The notes beneath the pieces are model-generated. The model did not search any database, was not told the origin of the DNA, and saw only the letters and a list, made by a program, of their open reading frames with translations. A stretch of DNA of 64,000 nucleotides from Romanomermis culicivorax (lineage: Eukaryota; Nematoda; Enoplea; Mermithida; Mermithidae): contig CAWUHX010000014.1 of NCBI GenBank assembly GCA_963922205.1, positions 1,300,001 to 1,364,000 on the forward strand, given 5' to 3'. Of this stretch, positions 12,354-24,532 are shown piece by piece. A program made the translations under genes and the position numbers. Each line of letters starts with the position of its first letter. The first letter of the stretch is position 1.

Positions 12354-13250
12354 TCATGATACAGACACAGCGTAATTTCCCTGGGGGTGATAATGACACT
12401 GTGCTGTGAAATTTGTTGCAGGCGAGACAATGACCCCATCATGGGTAGTGCACTGACCTGCAGTGGGACTGCATCCACCTACATCTTCTAAGGTACTTAG
12501 AGCTGTACTGCCATCCCACAAAGTGATTTGTCCTTCCTTGATGAAGATGTTAGTCACTGTCTGGCAGAGGTCACTGCAGCACCATCTGTTCATCACCTCT
12601 AGTGTTTGGTTAGTGCTATAAAAGCCAGGGCAGATTTCCACAAGCTTTTGTAAACCAAACACCTCAGTATGATGTGCTAGTGTACAAGCTGCAGGCCCTA
12701 CGTGCTGAGTAGTAATGACCTCTGCAGTAATGCCCCTAGATCCAACAAAACCAGTGTTGGTGCAGGCTTTACAGTTACCCAATGTTCCTTTCCACACTAA
12801 TGTAGTGATTGGATCAGAACTGGGAACATACACTGTGACATTCATGCATCCTGGACTCCATGAAGATTTTGGTGGTTTGCACTCTACTTTTTGAGGTAGC
12901 TCAAGTGGATGACCGCTTCTTGAAAGACTACAAAATTGGTACTGAGCAGCATGTATTGCAGTACTCATTCCTAAGAACAGTAATGTGAGGAAGGCCCAAT
13001 TTATTATACGCAAACTATTTACAAATGGTATCTGTAAATGAACACCAATATTGACAGTGTGGGCCTGTCGGGCGGCCTCATTTGTTGTCTTCATGGGACG
13101 ATATCTGCTCCTTGCCCGAGAAGTTGATGACCAGGCCCCCCCACACAAGTGGACTTCGCGAAGAACGCCAATCTTCAGGGACCCCAGCGCGGTAGCCATT
13201 GGAAAAGGCGACACCTCGATGATGCTGATGTCCTCATTGAGGGTGTGCAA
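12354..13250 (-). pseudogene. Env-like glycoprotein, N-terminal fragment
   Basis: A 298-codon frame. A basic N-terminal stretch leads into a hydrophobic segment (about residues 83-103) that looks like a signal peptide. An ectodomain follows, rich in cysteine (more than 15) with N-glycosylation sites NVT, NQT and NFT. This pattern between gag and the 3' LTR fits an acquired envelope-type glycoprotein, such as those reported in some nematode LTR elements. The frame stops at 12354 and related sequence continues in other frames, so the copy is inactive. Which viral glycoprotein family it derives from cannot be told by eye. Confidence 0.5.
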
Positions 13251-13256
13251 TGTTTC

Positions 13257-13676
13257 TCAGAAAGGGTTTACCACCTCAGTTGGTGAGTTGGTGCCGACGG
13301 CCAAAAGTTGTTGCTGGGCAATTGCTGACAGTGTCTGGGCAGTTATCACCCTCATTGGCGGTATCGCCACAATGGCTGGTGTGGGCTGCATGTTGCGACT
13401 CCCCTTTTCCACAGTCTGGCTGATGGCATCCACTGCCAGCGAAGAAGGTTCGTCCTCCAACAAATTCTTATCGAGGGGTGTTGCCCAGATAGTTTTATTG
13501 GCAATGAACTTGAGGGCTCCTCTAGCGACCACAGGTCCCAATATCTGCAAGGCCACTGGTGCCGAAAGCACCACATCGGCGGCTGTAAGCGCCTCGACCT
13601 CAAACAGCTCATTAAGCAACACCCAGGGCAGATGCGAATATTTCTTGGCCAAATCTGTTGACCAAATGTCCCGCAT
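13257..13676 (-). pseudogene. Unassigned retroelement frame between gag and env
   Basis: A 139-codon frame, alanine- and leucine-rich, ending just before the env-like frame. A weaker open frame lies at 13982-14212. None shows protease, RT, RNase H or integrase motifs. They could be the end of gag or an accessory protein. Confidence 0.3.
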
Positions 13677-14321
13677 TGCGTCAGTGATGGATGATGAATT
13701 TGTGAATGAGAAATCATAAATGTCGGGGACTTACAAAGATTTCTGATTCACAGACCTGAAATGTCAGAAAAATATGGTAGTATACCTATCAGATTCATCA
13801 ATTCCATTTGACCAATGACCTCCAGCACAGAGTCCATTGGAAAACCAGGCTGCAGCCTCTGGGCAGCAGAAGGGGCTGGAGGTGCTTGTGCCACTGCCTC
13901 CTTCCGTCCATATAAGGCAACTACACTGACGTTGCCAGTCCTTTTTGGCGTCATTGACGGGTGTAATGTGACCAGCGTTGCCTATCTCGGTGGCTGCGGC
14001 GGTAGGGCAGGTGTTGGTGCCAATGCCGAAATCACTGCAGCGGCTGAAAACCCAATACTGATTACACAGACAGGATAACACTGTTGTGAAGGATCTGCCA
14101 TGTGTTCAGATAGTACTTCATCATCCAGATCAAACCGATCTGGGTGAGGAAGACCCTCGATAGCCCCAATGACATTATTGCACCATGGGGGTGGCAGATA
14201 TTGGTTCCCCATCGGGTTAGGAGGTGAATTAGCATATCCCCAAAAATACCCACTTGTCCCCTGAGGAGAGTAACTGGAGTTAACTTAGTCATTCTCACCA
14301 GGCATTGTCCGATTCTGATTT

Positions 14322-14432
14322 GGGCAGGCTGTAGCCCTATGCAATCCTATTTGACCGCAATGTGGACAGGGTGTGTCACATCAATCAGTGGGGTGCACCC
14401 TCATTTGACAAAAACAGCAATAGCCAATATGG
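14322..14432 (-). pseudogene. Zinc-finger remnant of gag
   Basis: On the minus strand a frame reads CHIGYCCFC, then an in-frame stop, then CPHCGQIGLHRATACP. The second is a C-x2-C-x5-H-x4-C array, close to a retroviral zinc knuckle (C-x2-C-x4-H-x4-C). Its position just after the gag-like frame supports a nucleocapsid origin. Confidence 0.45.
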
Positions 14433-14716
14433 CAGTTAGTGCATTGCTGGGCCCAGCACTGTTGGGACATTGAGCCCGGTGACTGGCATCATTGTGGGTG
14501 CAACACAGGAGCACATCTGTATATGTGCCCCCCACCGGCAATCACCAGCGTTTTGGACGTGCACTGATGGCTGTGTAGGTGGTGTCAGAGAGCTGTAAGC
14601 CACACAATATGGGCAGTGAGCCTGGCCATCTCCGACTGTAATCGCCAAATCTCATCAGAGGGCATTGACGACAGACATTGAGCATTGCTCCTCTGATTTG
14701 ACATGACCTGTTGGGA

Positions 14717-15460
14717 TCAGGCGGTCTCTTGTTCTGAAGAGAAAACAGCAATAGATAAGGCAGTATACCAAATCTCATTCTGAAAAATCTGTGATTCCAC
14801 GTAACAGGCTGCCTTAAGAGTCTCTTCAAGAGTTGTAAACTCCCTGAACTTAATACTATCTGGGATGACTGGTCTCAGCCCCCTCAGAAAGATGGGTTTT
14901 ATAATCAAATTTCTGATGTCAGTCACGAGATCTGGATAAGCCACCCTGGATAGTCTTTTAAAGTGGTCAAGATAAACTATCCCAAACTCAGTCAGCTTCT
15001 GCAGGTGATTTTGGATCAGATGCTGATGCAGATTTGAGTCATGCCATACCGGAAAGTCTTTCCTTAGAAAAGTTGTAAACTCTTTGTAGCGGGTTGGCTG
15101 TGGAGTACCACTGCCAAAGTACGGGTAGGATGCAAGGGCAGGACCTGTAAGGCAAGACTCCAAGAAGACGATTTTATATGCATGATCCATTTGGCTTACA
15201 CCTTGAAGTGTAAAGAAAAGGGTCAAGTGAGATATAAAATCGGTTATAGACTCACCAAAAGCGCCTGAAAAGGCAGGAGGGGCCATGAAGCTGGACATGG
15301 GAGGGTGCCTCCAGCCACTCATAGCCTTCAACTTTTGTTTGAGAGGTCCAAGGGCATTCTCAAATGCAGCTTGGACCTTGTTCTCAATCTGTGATGGGAG
15401 GTAAACTTCGGACTTCATATCTGAGAACTCATCTTCCCGTGAGGTATCTAAGACTGACAA
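14717..15460 (-). pseudogene. Gag-like capsid region
   Basis: A 247-codon frame with the usual retrotransposon gag layout: an N-terminal linker, then FSGAFGESITDFISHLTLFF, and a helical capsid-like stretch with LTGPALASYPYF and LQKLTEFGIVYLDHFKRL. It lies downstream of the 5' LTR leader and upstream of a zinc-knuckle remnant. The frame ends without pol, and later parts shift frame. Confidence 0.55.
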
Positions 15461-16599
15461 TCCTGCTTGTGAAGCTATCTGATCAAACTGAATAGAGAGA
15501 GGCTCACTGGTCGATTTAAACTTAGTACCAAGATGGTAGGAACGTCTGGGTGTCTCTATTTTGTGAGAAAAGGTAAGTGTTACTCTTTAAAGCTTGTGGC
15601 AAAGAAGCATGTGAGGTTCTTGACCATTTTCACAATGGTGTTTTTGAGGCTTTAACGGCTTTTTCTTTACAACAACTAGCAAGCACTCAGTAATGGGGCT
15701 AGAGAAGAACAAGGTTTGTAGTACTCAGAACGGCCTATGTAAATTAGGTTGACACAAAAGGGAATTTATCTGTTCACCCCCCTACTTAGATGTGTAACTC
15801 ACTATGAGGAAAGGGAACTGATTATGTCCCAATTAAATAAAGAAATTGGGCCTGGACCCAATGATTTGAATGAAAAATAAGAAAAAATTTGAATGAAACG
15901 GCAGTTTCCCAGCTGAAGAAAAACAAGGAGACTTGTGTGAATGGACAAACCCACTCAAAAGGGATCTTATTTGGAGGTTATGGCCATAGGTACTAGTTTA
16001 CAAAACCTTGGATTTGGGGGAACTTGTAACAGACAAAGTCCTACTCACCAGGAGCAGCACGTGAAGTGGCTTAGAAAGATAAATAAAGGTGGGCAACTTA
16101 AAGTAAACTTAATGGGCACAAATAGATGGGGACAAAATTAGTTTACACACCTGATTATGCAAAAGGGCTCTGCTATATTTACAAGAAAGTTGCCAACTCT
16201 TACAGACCTCAGACACAGACAGTATTGACTGCAAATGCCTAACATTTGCATGAGTTAAGCAACCAACCCAGCTATGGTGGAGTGTAACCTGTTCAAACGT
16301 GCACTTAAAGCTTGAAGGCAGTCATGTGCTGACCAGTGGTGCTGCTACCCGGGTGGATAACCTGGTGAGTAACGGACTGAAGGCATCTCAGGTTGAGCTA
16401 GCATGTTGACTGATGTTTCCCAGGCATCAGTGACATGCAAACATCAACCCTTTAACAAGAGCCGTGGGTGATTGGGTCATATTCTAACAATCACCTAGAA
16501 CTTAGGTGGCAACTTTAGGAACCAATAGTAACCCCGTGCTGATGTCAAGGGTATGATATAAACCACCACATGACCTTGATGCTGATCACAGGTGACTGG

Positions 16600-17085
16600 G
16601 ATGTAAGTGCCGTAGTCTCATATTGCACTACGAACATCAGAGGCAAGGGCCTGCAGCCACCAAGCTCTACAGTAACATGGAGTATTGCCATTGCAGATGT
16701 CAGAATCAGATTTTAAAACCTCAATTCCAATACTGGAACATGAAACATTATCATTGTGGACATCCGAGGATAGGGCTCTGAGGCCAACAACCTCGCTACC
16801 CTAACATGGGGTGTCACCATTGCTGACGTCAAAAGGACATAGCTGAGTATCAACTACCCTACAGCAATGAAATGAGATGCAGTTGTTGCAGAAGTCAGAT
16901 ATGGGGTTTGTAAGGCCCACACATCTCCGAGCAACAACATATGGTGTTGCTGTTGTGGACGTCAGAGGGATGGTGCTGTAAGATCACTGACCCACAATAA
17001 TAACATATTATGTTGCCACTGCTAACACCTTATGTTGTTGTTGCTGATGTCAACAGTTATGACTTGTGAAATCATCACGGCTTTG
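16600..17085. repeat. Degenerate ~80-bp tandem repeats in the retroelement leader
   Basis: The phrase ACATGG-GT-(A/T)CCATTGCTGACGTCA recurs with drift roughly every 75-90 bases (for example near 16675, 16755, 16805, 16880, 16940 and 17020). It lies in the untranslated leader between the 5' LTR and gag. Confidence 0.5.
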
Positions 17086-17374
17086 CAACAACCCATATAA
17101 AGAGAAGAAGGGACCGTACAGTAGGTTTAAGAATCAATAAGAATGACTTACTGATGGGTTGCCAAACTATAATGCATGTGTGACCAATAACAATAGAAAA
17201 TTTTTTTTCTGAATAAAGAATGATTGATTTAGTAGAAAGGGGAAGGAGAAAAATGTATTTTATTTATTTAGAAATAAAAGTAGGTTATCAGTTTTTTTTC
17301 GTTTGATTTTGAGATAAGAAAATTAATTGGGTGAAGAAGCTATTTTAATTGGAGTCTCACTAGAGGCCATCCTA

Positions 17375-17525
17375 AAAGGTAGATTTCCAAATTAGGAGAC
17401 GATTCACCTGACCTGAGAGAAGTTTCTCCACTCAAGTAGCGATTTTCCTGATTTCAGAGAGGTTACTCCACTCAAAGTGTAATTTACCTAATTTGAGAGA
17501 CATTTCTCCACTCAAAGGGTAAAGG
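17375..17525. repeat. About three ~41-bp tandem units
   Basis: Units built on TTTCTCCACTCAAAG followed by (G)ATTT(T)CCTGATTT-AGAGAG recur around 17425, 17466 and 17506, close to the 5' LTR of the minus-strand element. Confidence 0.5.
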
Positions 17526-17559
17526 TTCCTACTTAAGAGCTGTAAGCCAGACTTAAGGT

Positions 17560-17578
17560 CGATTTTCTAGCCTTGCCA
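17560..17578 (-). other. Putative primer-binding site of the minus-strand element
   Basis: Read on the minus strand, TGGCAAGGCTAG follows the LTR end directly. A PBS starting TGG right after the LTR is the usual arrangement and fixes the element's direction. The matching tRNA cannot be named from the sequence. Confidence 0.4.
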
Positions 17579-18867
17579 TGTCACATTAAATGAATTAGGA
17601 GCCATGTCACACTAAGTAGATTTGTGACAATCACATTGATGGGAAGAAACCCATGCCATATTGGTAAAAATATGGCCCTGTCACTGTGGGTGACACGCTC
17701 TGACCCCCTTGGGTGGCTCCTTTTCCTTGGGTTCTGCTGTAGAATAATGGACAAGGCCGCCAGGTCAGGGGTGGCAATCCCTTGTCCCATTCAGTGAGAA
17801 TGAAGGACAAGGCCATTCTGGGAATGGCCTACTGTAGGGGACCTGATTGTAAACCTAAATCCCCTTTTGGCTCTAACCCAATTGAAACAAGGGCCCTTTT
17901 AACTGAGGGTCCTTTTCGCAGCCCTTTACTTAGTCCTTTTCGCAGCCAGGACTTGGCACCATGCGACGGGTTCACAGGTTCACAGATCCTGGGACAACAG
18001 AAATGGGATGATGGTAGACTGGCTCGGGTTTGGTGTGCGGTGTACTGTAAAACTTGTCTGGGGGGGACACAGGTGGTCCACAAATGGAGCGATGGGCAGG
18101 TACTAGTCGAGAACAGGGACTTATAACTCCTATGCCAGAATGCAGGCAGCAGACACAGTGATGGACAAGAAGTCCTATGCTAATTTATTAGCAAAGAAGG
18201 GCCACGGATGCAATATATGTAAAATAGTATAACAATAGTTGATGGACGCAAGCTGGAGAGCTGAACGCAAAAGAAAGGGATGTAGGCCCAAAAAATGAGT
18301 ACAAAACTAATAAAACAGGCCCTCTTAAGGACCTTGTAGACCTACAGTATGCCCTGGGCGGAGCTAACAATGCCCAAGCTAACCTCTGCAGTGGAAATCA
18401 CTGCAGAAGATGTCTATGGTCACATAGACATTTTCCAGTTCCAATAGGTTATGCATTGGGGCAAGTTTCACTCTCCATGCTAAACATATGAATGTCTTTT
18501 AGAGAGAATCTCCATACTAGTAGTTTCTCATTGCGAAACGTGTTTAGTTTTTACTGATACGAGGTGCACGTAATGTTCCAATTATGGCCATTAGCTTGTA
18601 GAGCTTATCTTGGTGGAAATTCTAACTAACAGGTTACATACCATAGTCTACGTGTGCAATGGAAAAATAAAAAAATGCAATTTGAATGAAAACACAAAAT
18701 GAAACAGAAACAAAACACAAAAATGCACACAAAAATGCATGTAAAATATAATGAATGAAACACAAAAATAAGAGTAAGTGACTGTTAAACAAAAAGTGGT
18801 GAAAAACATAAAGTATCGGCATGATGGGAATCATGTGATGTTGGGCAAAATTGATCGGCATGTGACA
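17579..18867 (-). repeat. 5' LTR of the minus-strand element
   Basis: 1,289 bp, ends TGTCACAT/ATGTGACA, collinear with 9341-10714. At 18867 it abuts the right piece of LTR D head to head, so two LTRs of one family face away from each other here. Confidence 0.7.
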
Positions 18868-19045
18868 ACTTTTTATTTTCACAATCATTTATATTATGCT
18901 TGTTTCATTTATTGTTTTGCACATGCATTTTTATGTTCCATTTGTAATTTTATTTCTTTTTAAGCACGTCAGCTACAGTACACCCTTTAACTAAAACTTC
19001 CGCCAAAATGTGCTTCATGGGCACATGGCTATTTTAGGTGCATTC

Positions 19046-19778
19046 CATGTGTCTTGATGCGCACATGCTGCCATCATGCGTTTTCCTCTGAATCCATAGA
19101 CTTGATGTTTCATGCACAAGTCACAGTCCCAAACCTGCATATTTGTGATGGGCACTCCTGCACCTGCTCAGGCGATGCAGGACTGTGCAGTTAGTAGTAG
19201 CTCACTGCTACTACCCGGTTGTTGTAGTGTGTTTCCGCTGATTTTGTTATTACTTGTCAATCTGTGCATGAGGCCCGCAAGTACCAAGTGGAGTGAGCAA
19301 CGCCTACCATCAACAGTCGTCTTACTGTAGCGCACATCTGTATGCGTGCTCTGGCTCTCTCCATGTGCATTATCCTAGTGTGTTTTTTATAATGTATGTT
19401 TTCCCATTAGTTATATGCCTTACTCGTCGCCTCTCCACATGCTTGTCTTTATTTGCCTTTTTCCCAGTGCATGGGAGTGAATTGTTTGTTATTCTCCCCC
19501 TGTCGCATTTGTAAGTAAGTGTTTTTCCTTGTGTAAGATAAAATTAGAAAGGTCTTTCCCTTCCGGGTTTTTATTTAATTTGGGAGACAATTATGGAAGC
19601 ATCTTTTCCTTAATTGATAGGGTTATTAGTGTCGGGTTTAAGTACTATTAGTTAAGTTAATCAGGTAAGCATGGGCGAGGGAAATACATACATTAAGGAT
19701 GAATCCTGGGATCCCAATCCTACCTGATACACAAAGCATTGACTCATTTTAAAACACAACAGGGTGACTAATGTTACA
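19046..19778. mobile_element. Unclassified 0.73-kb insertion in LTR D
   Basis: Sequence foreign to the other LTR copies, bounded by a direct CATTC (19041-19045 and 19779-19783) that fits a 5-bp target duplication. No inverted ends or gene are evident; it could be a solo LTR of another family. Confidence 0.4.
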
Positions 19779-20593
19779 CATTCACCTCTTATCACCTAAA
19801 TTAGTGTAATTTTTGTTACGCAAAAAGGACTAGCTAAGAAGTTTAGCTGAAGACATTCCTATGCTTAGCATGGGCACTGCGAGCCAGCCTCAGTGCTGAA
19901 TGCATGTGAAGGAAAAATGTCTATGTGCTCATAGGCATCTTCTACATCACATCCAGCTGCAGACGTTAGTTTTGGTGTCGAAAACTCCACCCAGGCCAGT
20001 GCTGTAGCCAACAAAATCCTTAAAAGGACATGTTTCTTTAGTTGTTTGCTCATTTTTGGGTTCACCCACTTTCGTCCAGTTGTCTTAGTTTCATGTCAGA
20101 TTTACATAATTTCATTATATTGTATTGTGTCCGCCGCCCTAAATTACATTTGTTCTGCCCATCCCTTTGTGTCAGCTCACCGCCTGTATGTTATTCAATA
20201 AAGAGAGTTGCCACCCGCCACCATCATTCGCTGAAACCTAGTTGGTACATTCCCCCCCACCCGTTTGTCAACCGAATCACCAACCAGGGACCCTGTAGCC
20301 CTTCGTCGAATTGTTGAGAAGCAGGACTAGGTGAATCTTCTCAGGGGATTGTTTTTGCGGGTATATTTTGGGAAACCCTATCTAAGTCGGTTTTCCCCAA
20401 ATAAGTAGGGCTCTTTCCTTTCCGGTTTGGGCTAAAAAGGGACTGTCTGGTTTATAATCCTGTCCCAGAGTTTGGGTCATTTTAGGGATGACTTTGTCCC
20501 TGTTCATTCTGATTAGGACTTTGGGATTGTCACCCCTAACCTGGCGGCATTGTCCATTACTCTACAGCAGCACCCCAGGACAGCACCAGAGTG

Positions 20594-21833
20594 CAGTCCA
20601 GCGCACAAACAACACCACATTTGCTTTTGAGATTCCAACACTTTTCAAACAATTGGACGAATTTTGCTCAAACAATTCTCAAACAGCACAAACAGTGCTT
20701 GAAGCAATTTTGTTTGTCCTGCATTTGAAAAATGTTCCAAAGAGGTTTGTGACCCTTCTTCGAAGTGTTTGTGGATTGTTTGTGGATGCAGTAATAAAGG
20801 AAGAACAGCTGGTGGCCCATGTCAGCAGTTGACAAGGTTAGCGAACCTGTGAACCTGTTATGCCAAATGTTATGCAACTTTGTGCATGTGTTCCTTTATT
20901 GAAAAATATCTACATACTGGAAAATTATTGTTATATACGCAAGTCGATATACCCAATTGTGGGTTACTGTAGCTTTATGTGAAGGTTGTCTATCTGTCAA
21001 ACGTGTGTACCTGCAGAAAAACGCCCGGGATATCTGACGATTTGGAATGAAAAATTTGCAAGAAAGTTTCACAGTGTAATTAACAATTTTGCAGATCAAC
21101 AATTTATAGAAAAATTTACTTGACTGAATGCTTGAATTATGCCCGATTTATTTTGAAATTAGCGATGCAGCAGGGTCTCAGCCAAACTACCATCCAGAAT
21201 TATGGAATGCTCGTTGGCTCTATTTGATAAATTTTTTCTTCATTGTACTGACCCCTTGATAATAACTCTTTCTAATCATTCCAAGATCTTTAAAGTTGAT
21301 TCCCTAATTTCTAGTAAAGTTGCATTTGTTAAAATTCTGAGCACTGCATAGATCATTTTGAAATGAATGGAGCATAGTGCAAGTAAACTTTTCTGCAGTA
21401 TCAACGAACGTTATGCCTGAAATCAACTTGTGCCAGTAAATTTTATCAAAAAGTTTGCATTCATACTGTACTTCTTTTATCTTATCAACCAGACAAATTA
21501 CTTTTCGTCTGGTTGATAAGATAAAAGAAGTACAGCATGAACTATACTTCGTTTAGTGGAAAACTGGTAAATATAAGCTGTTCCCATGATTTATGACACA
21601 CAGATGACATTTATATGTTTTTCGGCTAGACTATAAAGGACAAACAGTGTTTGAGAAATGTTTGTGAATTGTTTGAGCCATGCCTGTTGAGTGTTAGAGA
21701 AATGTTTGTGCTCTGTTTGTGGAGTGTTTGAGAGTTCATCTTCAAACTTTTCTCAAACAAAGCTCAAACAATCCACAAACTGTTTGTGTTTGAAGTGTTT
21801 GAAGTTTGTAGGCGTTGTTTGTGCATTGGACTG
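20594..21833. mobile_element. Tc1/mariner-type MITE, 1.24 kb
   Basis: Starts CAGTCCA-GCACAAACAAC and ends in its inverse (GTTGTTTGTGC-TTGGACTG), an imperfect terminal inverted repeat beginning CAGT. The uninterrupted LTR copy at 25620 reads GAGTACC where this copy has GAGTG...TACC, so the target was TA, as in Tc1/mariner. Subterminal regions repeat CTCAAACA-like units in opposite orientations. No transposase frame is present. Confidence 0.65.
21466..21535. repeat. Perfect 29-bp inverted repeat (12-base loop)
   Basis: The arm 21466-21494 is the exact reverse complement of 21507-21535, with spacer AAATTACTTTTC. It lies near the middle-right of the MITE and is far better preserved than the element's own terminal repeats. 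RNA from either strand would fold into a long perfect hairpin. Confidence 0.85.
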
Positions 21834-22024
21834 TACCTATGGGAATCTCCTTTAGCCAGTACTAGCCGGGTTAGGTTCCCAAACAAGGGAAAAACCCTCC
21901 TGTTAGGAGTCACAGCCTATCACTCACTGTGATAGGGTCAAACTGACATGGTTTACCATCAATATGACTGGAAAATGGCGTTTTCTACCTAACAGGACAC
22001 CCCGTTTCTCCACTTGATGTGACA

Positions 22025-24532
22025 GGCTACACTGTTTCACCCCTACTCAACAAGATTCAAATGGACAAAATATCAGAATAGATTCTCAAAATCACGAATT
22101 TTCAAAAAAATTATTGAAAAATATTGGTTGGGCTAAGTAAATGCTTAGGCGCATGGCCTATTTGGTTTCCATTTCGATCTGATGGATGCTGGTTGTCTCA
22201 AATTCTGGCAGGAATTGCCTCATTTCTCATTTTATGGCTATAGCATGTGTTATCATGACATTACAGCTTTTTGCTCTGGTTTGTTTATTATTAACATAAT
22301 CTACATGCATGTTTTTTCCTTCATTTACTTATTCCTCATTATATTGTTCTTATTTTGAGCCACTTTTCATTTAATTTTTACAGGTTGTGTACTCTTGTTT
22401 TTTTATTTACTTTTTATTACATTATTTTACTTTCCGTTTTTTATTATTTGTTTTTTGTTCTGCCTTTAATGCTTAATTGTTTTATTCATTTCAATTTGTT
22501 TGCTTTATTTTCTTAATTAAATTTTTTTTGCAATTAAGCTCCATGGGTCTTCTTTCTTGAACAATTGCTCTTGTATCTGGTCCATCACATTCATTGGCAA
22601 AACTACATAATTTTGATGTTAATTTATTCTTATGACGTGTGTAAAATCATGTATTTATTTGCGTACTTGCTTTGATCTAAAACTGCATAAATATATGGGT
22701 AATTTTGGCAAAAAATAAAATTATGGGTGCAACCCCATAGGCAATTAACTATGTGTTGAAACTTTCTAAATTGCTTTGTTATAGCATATTTCAACATAAA
22801 AATCATATGGTAGTATTATTTGCATACATTATATGTACTTTTGAACTTGTATATAGTTTGTACAGGACCCAGACCCTGACCCCGGTGGGTCTGAGATTTT
22901 GGACCCGGATCCCCAAATTGGAAAATTTCAGACCCGGACCGGAAAAACTGATTTTTCTGGACCCGTGACAGGCCTAACCTTTATAGTGAATCAAAAAATC
23001 ATTATTGACTTTAAAAATGGTCAAAGGTATGATTTCTGATATTTTTGGGATAGTGTGGCGAAATAGGAAAAAACCAAACTCTGACTCTGGATCTGGATTT
23101 TATACCTAAAATCCTGATCCAACTCCAGAATCCGAATTTTAGATGTTAGTTCGGGATATAGATCCGACTTTGGATCTGGGCTGTACATAAAATATCTGGT
23201 TCTGGATCCATATTTTACAGATTAATCCAGATGCAAAATCCGGCTCTGGATTTTACAAAGCCCCAGTTTTATATGTAAAAAGGTCAAATGAAATTCTCTT
23301 CTTTATAGATTTATACCTTTTTTAATTAAAAAATCGAAATTTCAATTGTACATAACAAATTTAGAAAAACGGTGCTTGATTCCATATTTTTCAAGTCAAT
23401 CTTAAAGCACGATTACAAGCCCCACAAAAAATTTTCTGAAGATGACAAAAATAAGGTGATGTATTTCACGAAAGTATTTTTGCATTTATATAAATTTATT
23501 TACAGCGATAATTTAATAACATAGATTTTATTTTTTAGGTTAAACAATTGTATGAGGATCTAGTTAAAAGACAAAATGACCAAATTTCCACAAAGAAACG
23601 TCAAAAATTTGCCAAATTAATAATGTTATTTTACTATCTAGCAAAACCTTAAAAATCTTGTTAGACATTTTGTATCTTCATTTTGTAGGCGATCTGGAAT
23701 CTCATAAGATCGGCCCATTTAAATGTTGAGGGGTCTCAAATTGGTTGTTACTTGTCTGAAAGTGAATAAGGCTTTTTTAATTAATTTAGGTTATTCTAAA
23801 ATTTTATTGTTATATTGCTGAAAAACTATTGCCTTTTTTGAAATTAGATCTTTTTTTGTTTAAATATTTGCAACCGTTGATGATAAAGTTCTATAAACGA
23901 TCATTCTTAGTTCTAGCTCATGTTTAAATTTGTGAACTTGTGTATAATTATGTTTTTGGCTCTAATATGTTTTACCGTGTTGCAATATTGTTATATTTGA
24001 CCACATACAATTTTCGTTTAAAATAGTAAAATTTTAGGACATTAAATAAATTTCAAAAAAATACATTGTGGACATAAAATTAAAAAAATATATAGTGGGC
24101 ATAAAAGTAAAACTGAAATGGTGGAAATAATCTGGACGTGGATAAAGTGGATACAACATTGGATGTTATTTGGACAGAAATTAGATGGGTTATCGTTGTA
24201 TTTTTTATCTACTGTTACTTCAAGGCTATATCACATGGTATTTCCGCCAATTTTGATGGGGAATCCTTGCGATAATTTTTTGTTTTTTTTCAAACGTTTC
24301 GCAAAAATGTTTTTCTGAAAGATATTTTTTCGTGTTTTTGGAATTTTCCGTTCATGCATACCTATCACAAATGCAGCACAAAGTAGGTGAAAGTCAGATG
24401 GCCAAACGCAACTTAAAATAGACTATCTCAAACCTAACTTGCATATTTATTATAAAAATGATGTGGGCGTTTTACATAATGCATAGATTTTTTTACTATG
24501 CACTGTATTGAGAATCACTGTTTTGAGACTTC
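22025..24532. other. Gene-free AT-rich stretch
   Basis: No coding signal of note. The patch 22865-22980 (GACCCGGATCC-, GACCCGGACCGG-) and 23080-23265 (GGATCTGGATTT-, GATCCAACTCC-) resemble the GGATCC-rich subterminal repeats of the hAT element at 2785-4349, so a decayed relative is likely. The bases 24505-24532 begin a short tandem repeat that resumes near 25840. Confidence 0.5.

Larger units (their letters stand above)
9341..18867 (-). mobile_element. LTR retroelement on the minus strand, gag and env remnants, no pol
   Basis: Two direct repeats of about 1.3 kb (9341-10714 and 17579-18867) both begin TGTCACAT and end ATGTGACA in + orientation, so they are LTRs with an 8-bp terminal inverted repeat. 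Between them, read on the minus strand, are a leader with tandem repeats, a gag-like frame, cysteine-rich zinc-finger fragments, an unassigned frame and an env-like region. No reverse transcriptase, RNase H or integrase motif is seen; only about 1 kb lies between gag and env, so pol is deleted or never present. It sits inside LTR D; the flanks ACCT and ACTT are a plausible eroded 4-bp duplication. Confidence 0.7.
18868..22024 (+). repeat. Right piece of solo LTR 'D' with nested insertions
   Basis: Resumes the LTR interrupted at 9340 and ends ATGTGACA, followed by GGCT, which matches the 4 bases before 9271. It carries an AATAAA near 20197. It is interrupted at 19046-19778 and at 20594-21833. 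Removing these leaves an LTR of about 1.25 kb, the size of copy C at 24533-25775. Confidence 0.65.

Noticed and set aside
13051-13719. 222-codon plus-strand frame
   Set aside because: It is antisense to the env-like and preceding retroelement frames, which have the better biological signal.
20488-20832. 114-codon frame as a gene
   Set aside because: It starts in LTR D and runs into the MITE, so it spans an insertion junction.
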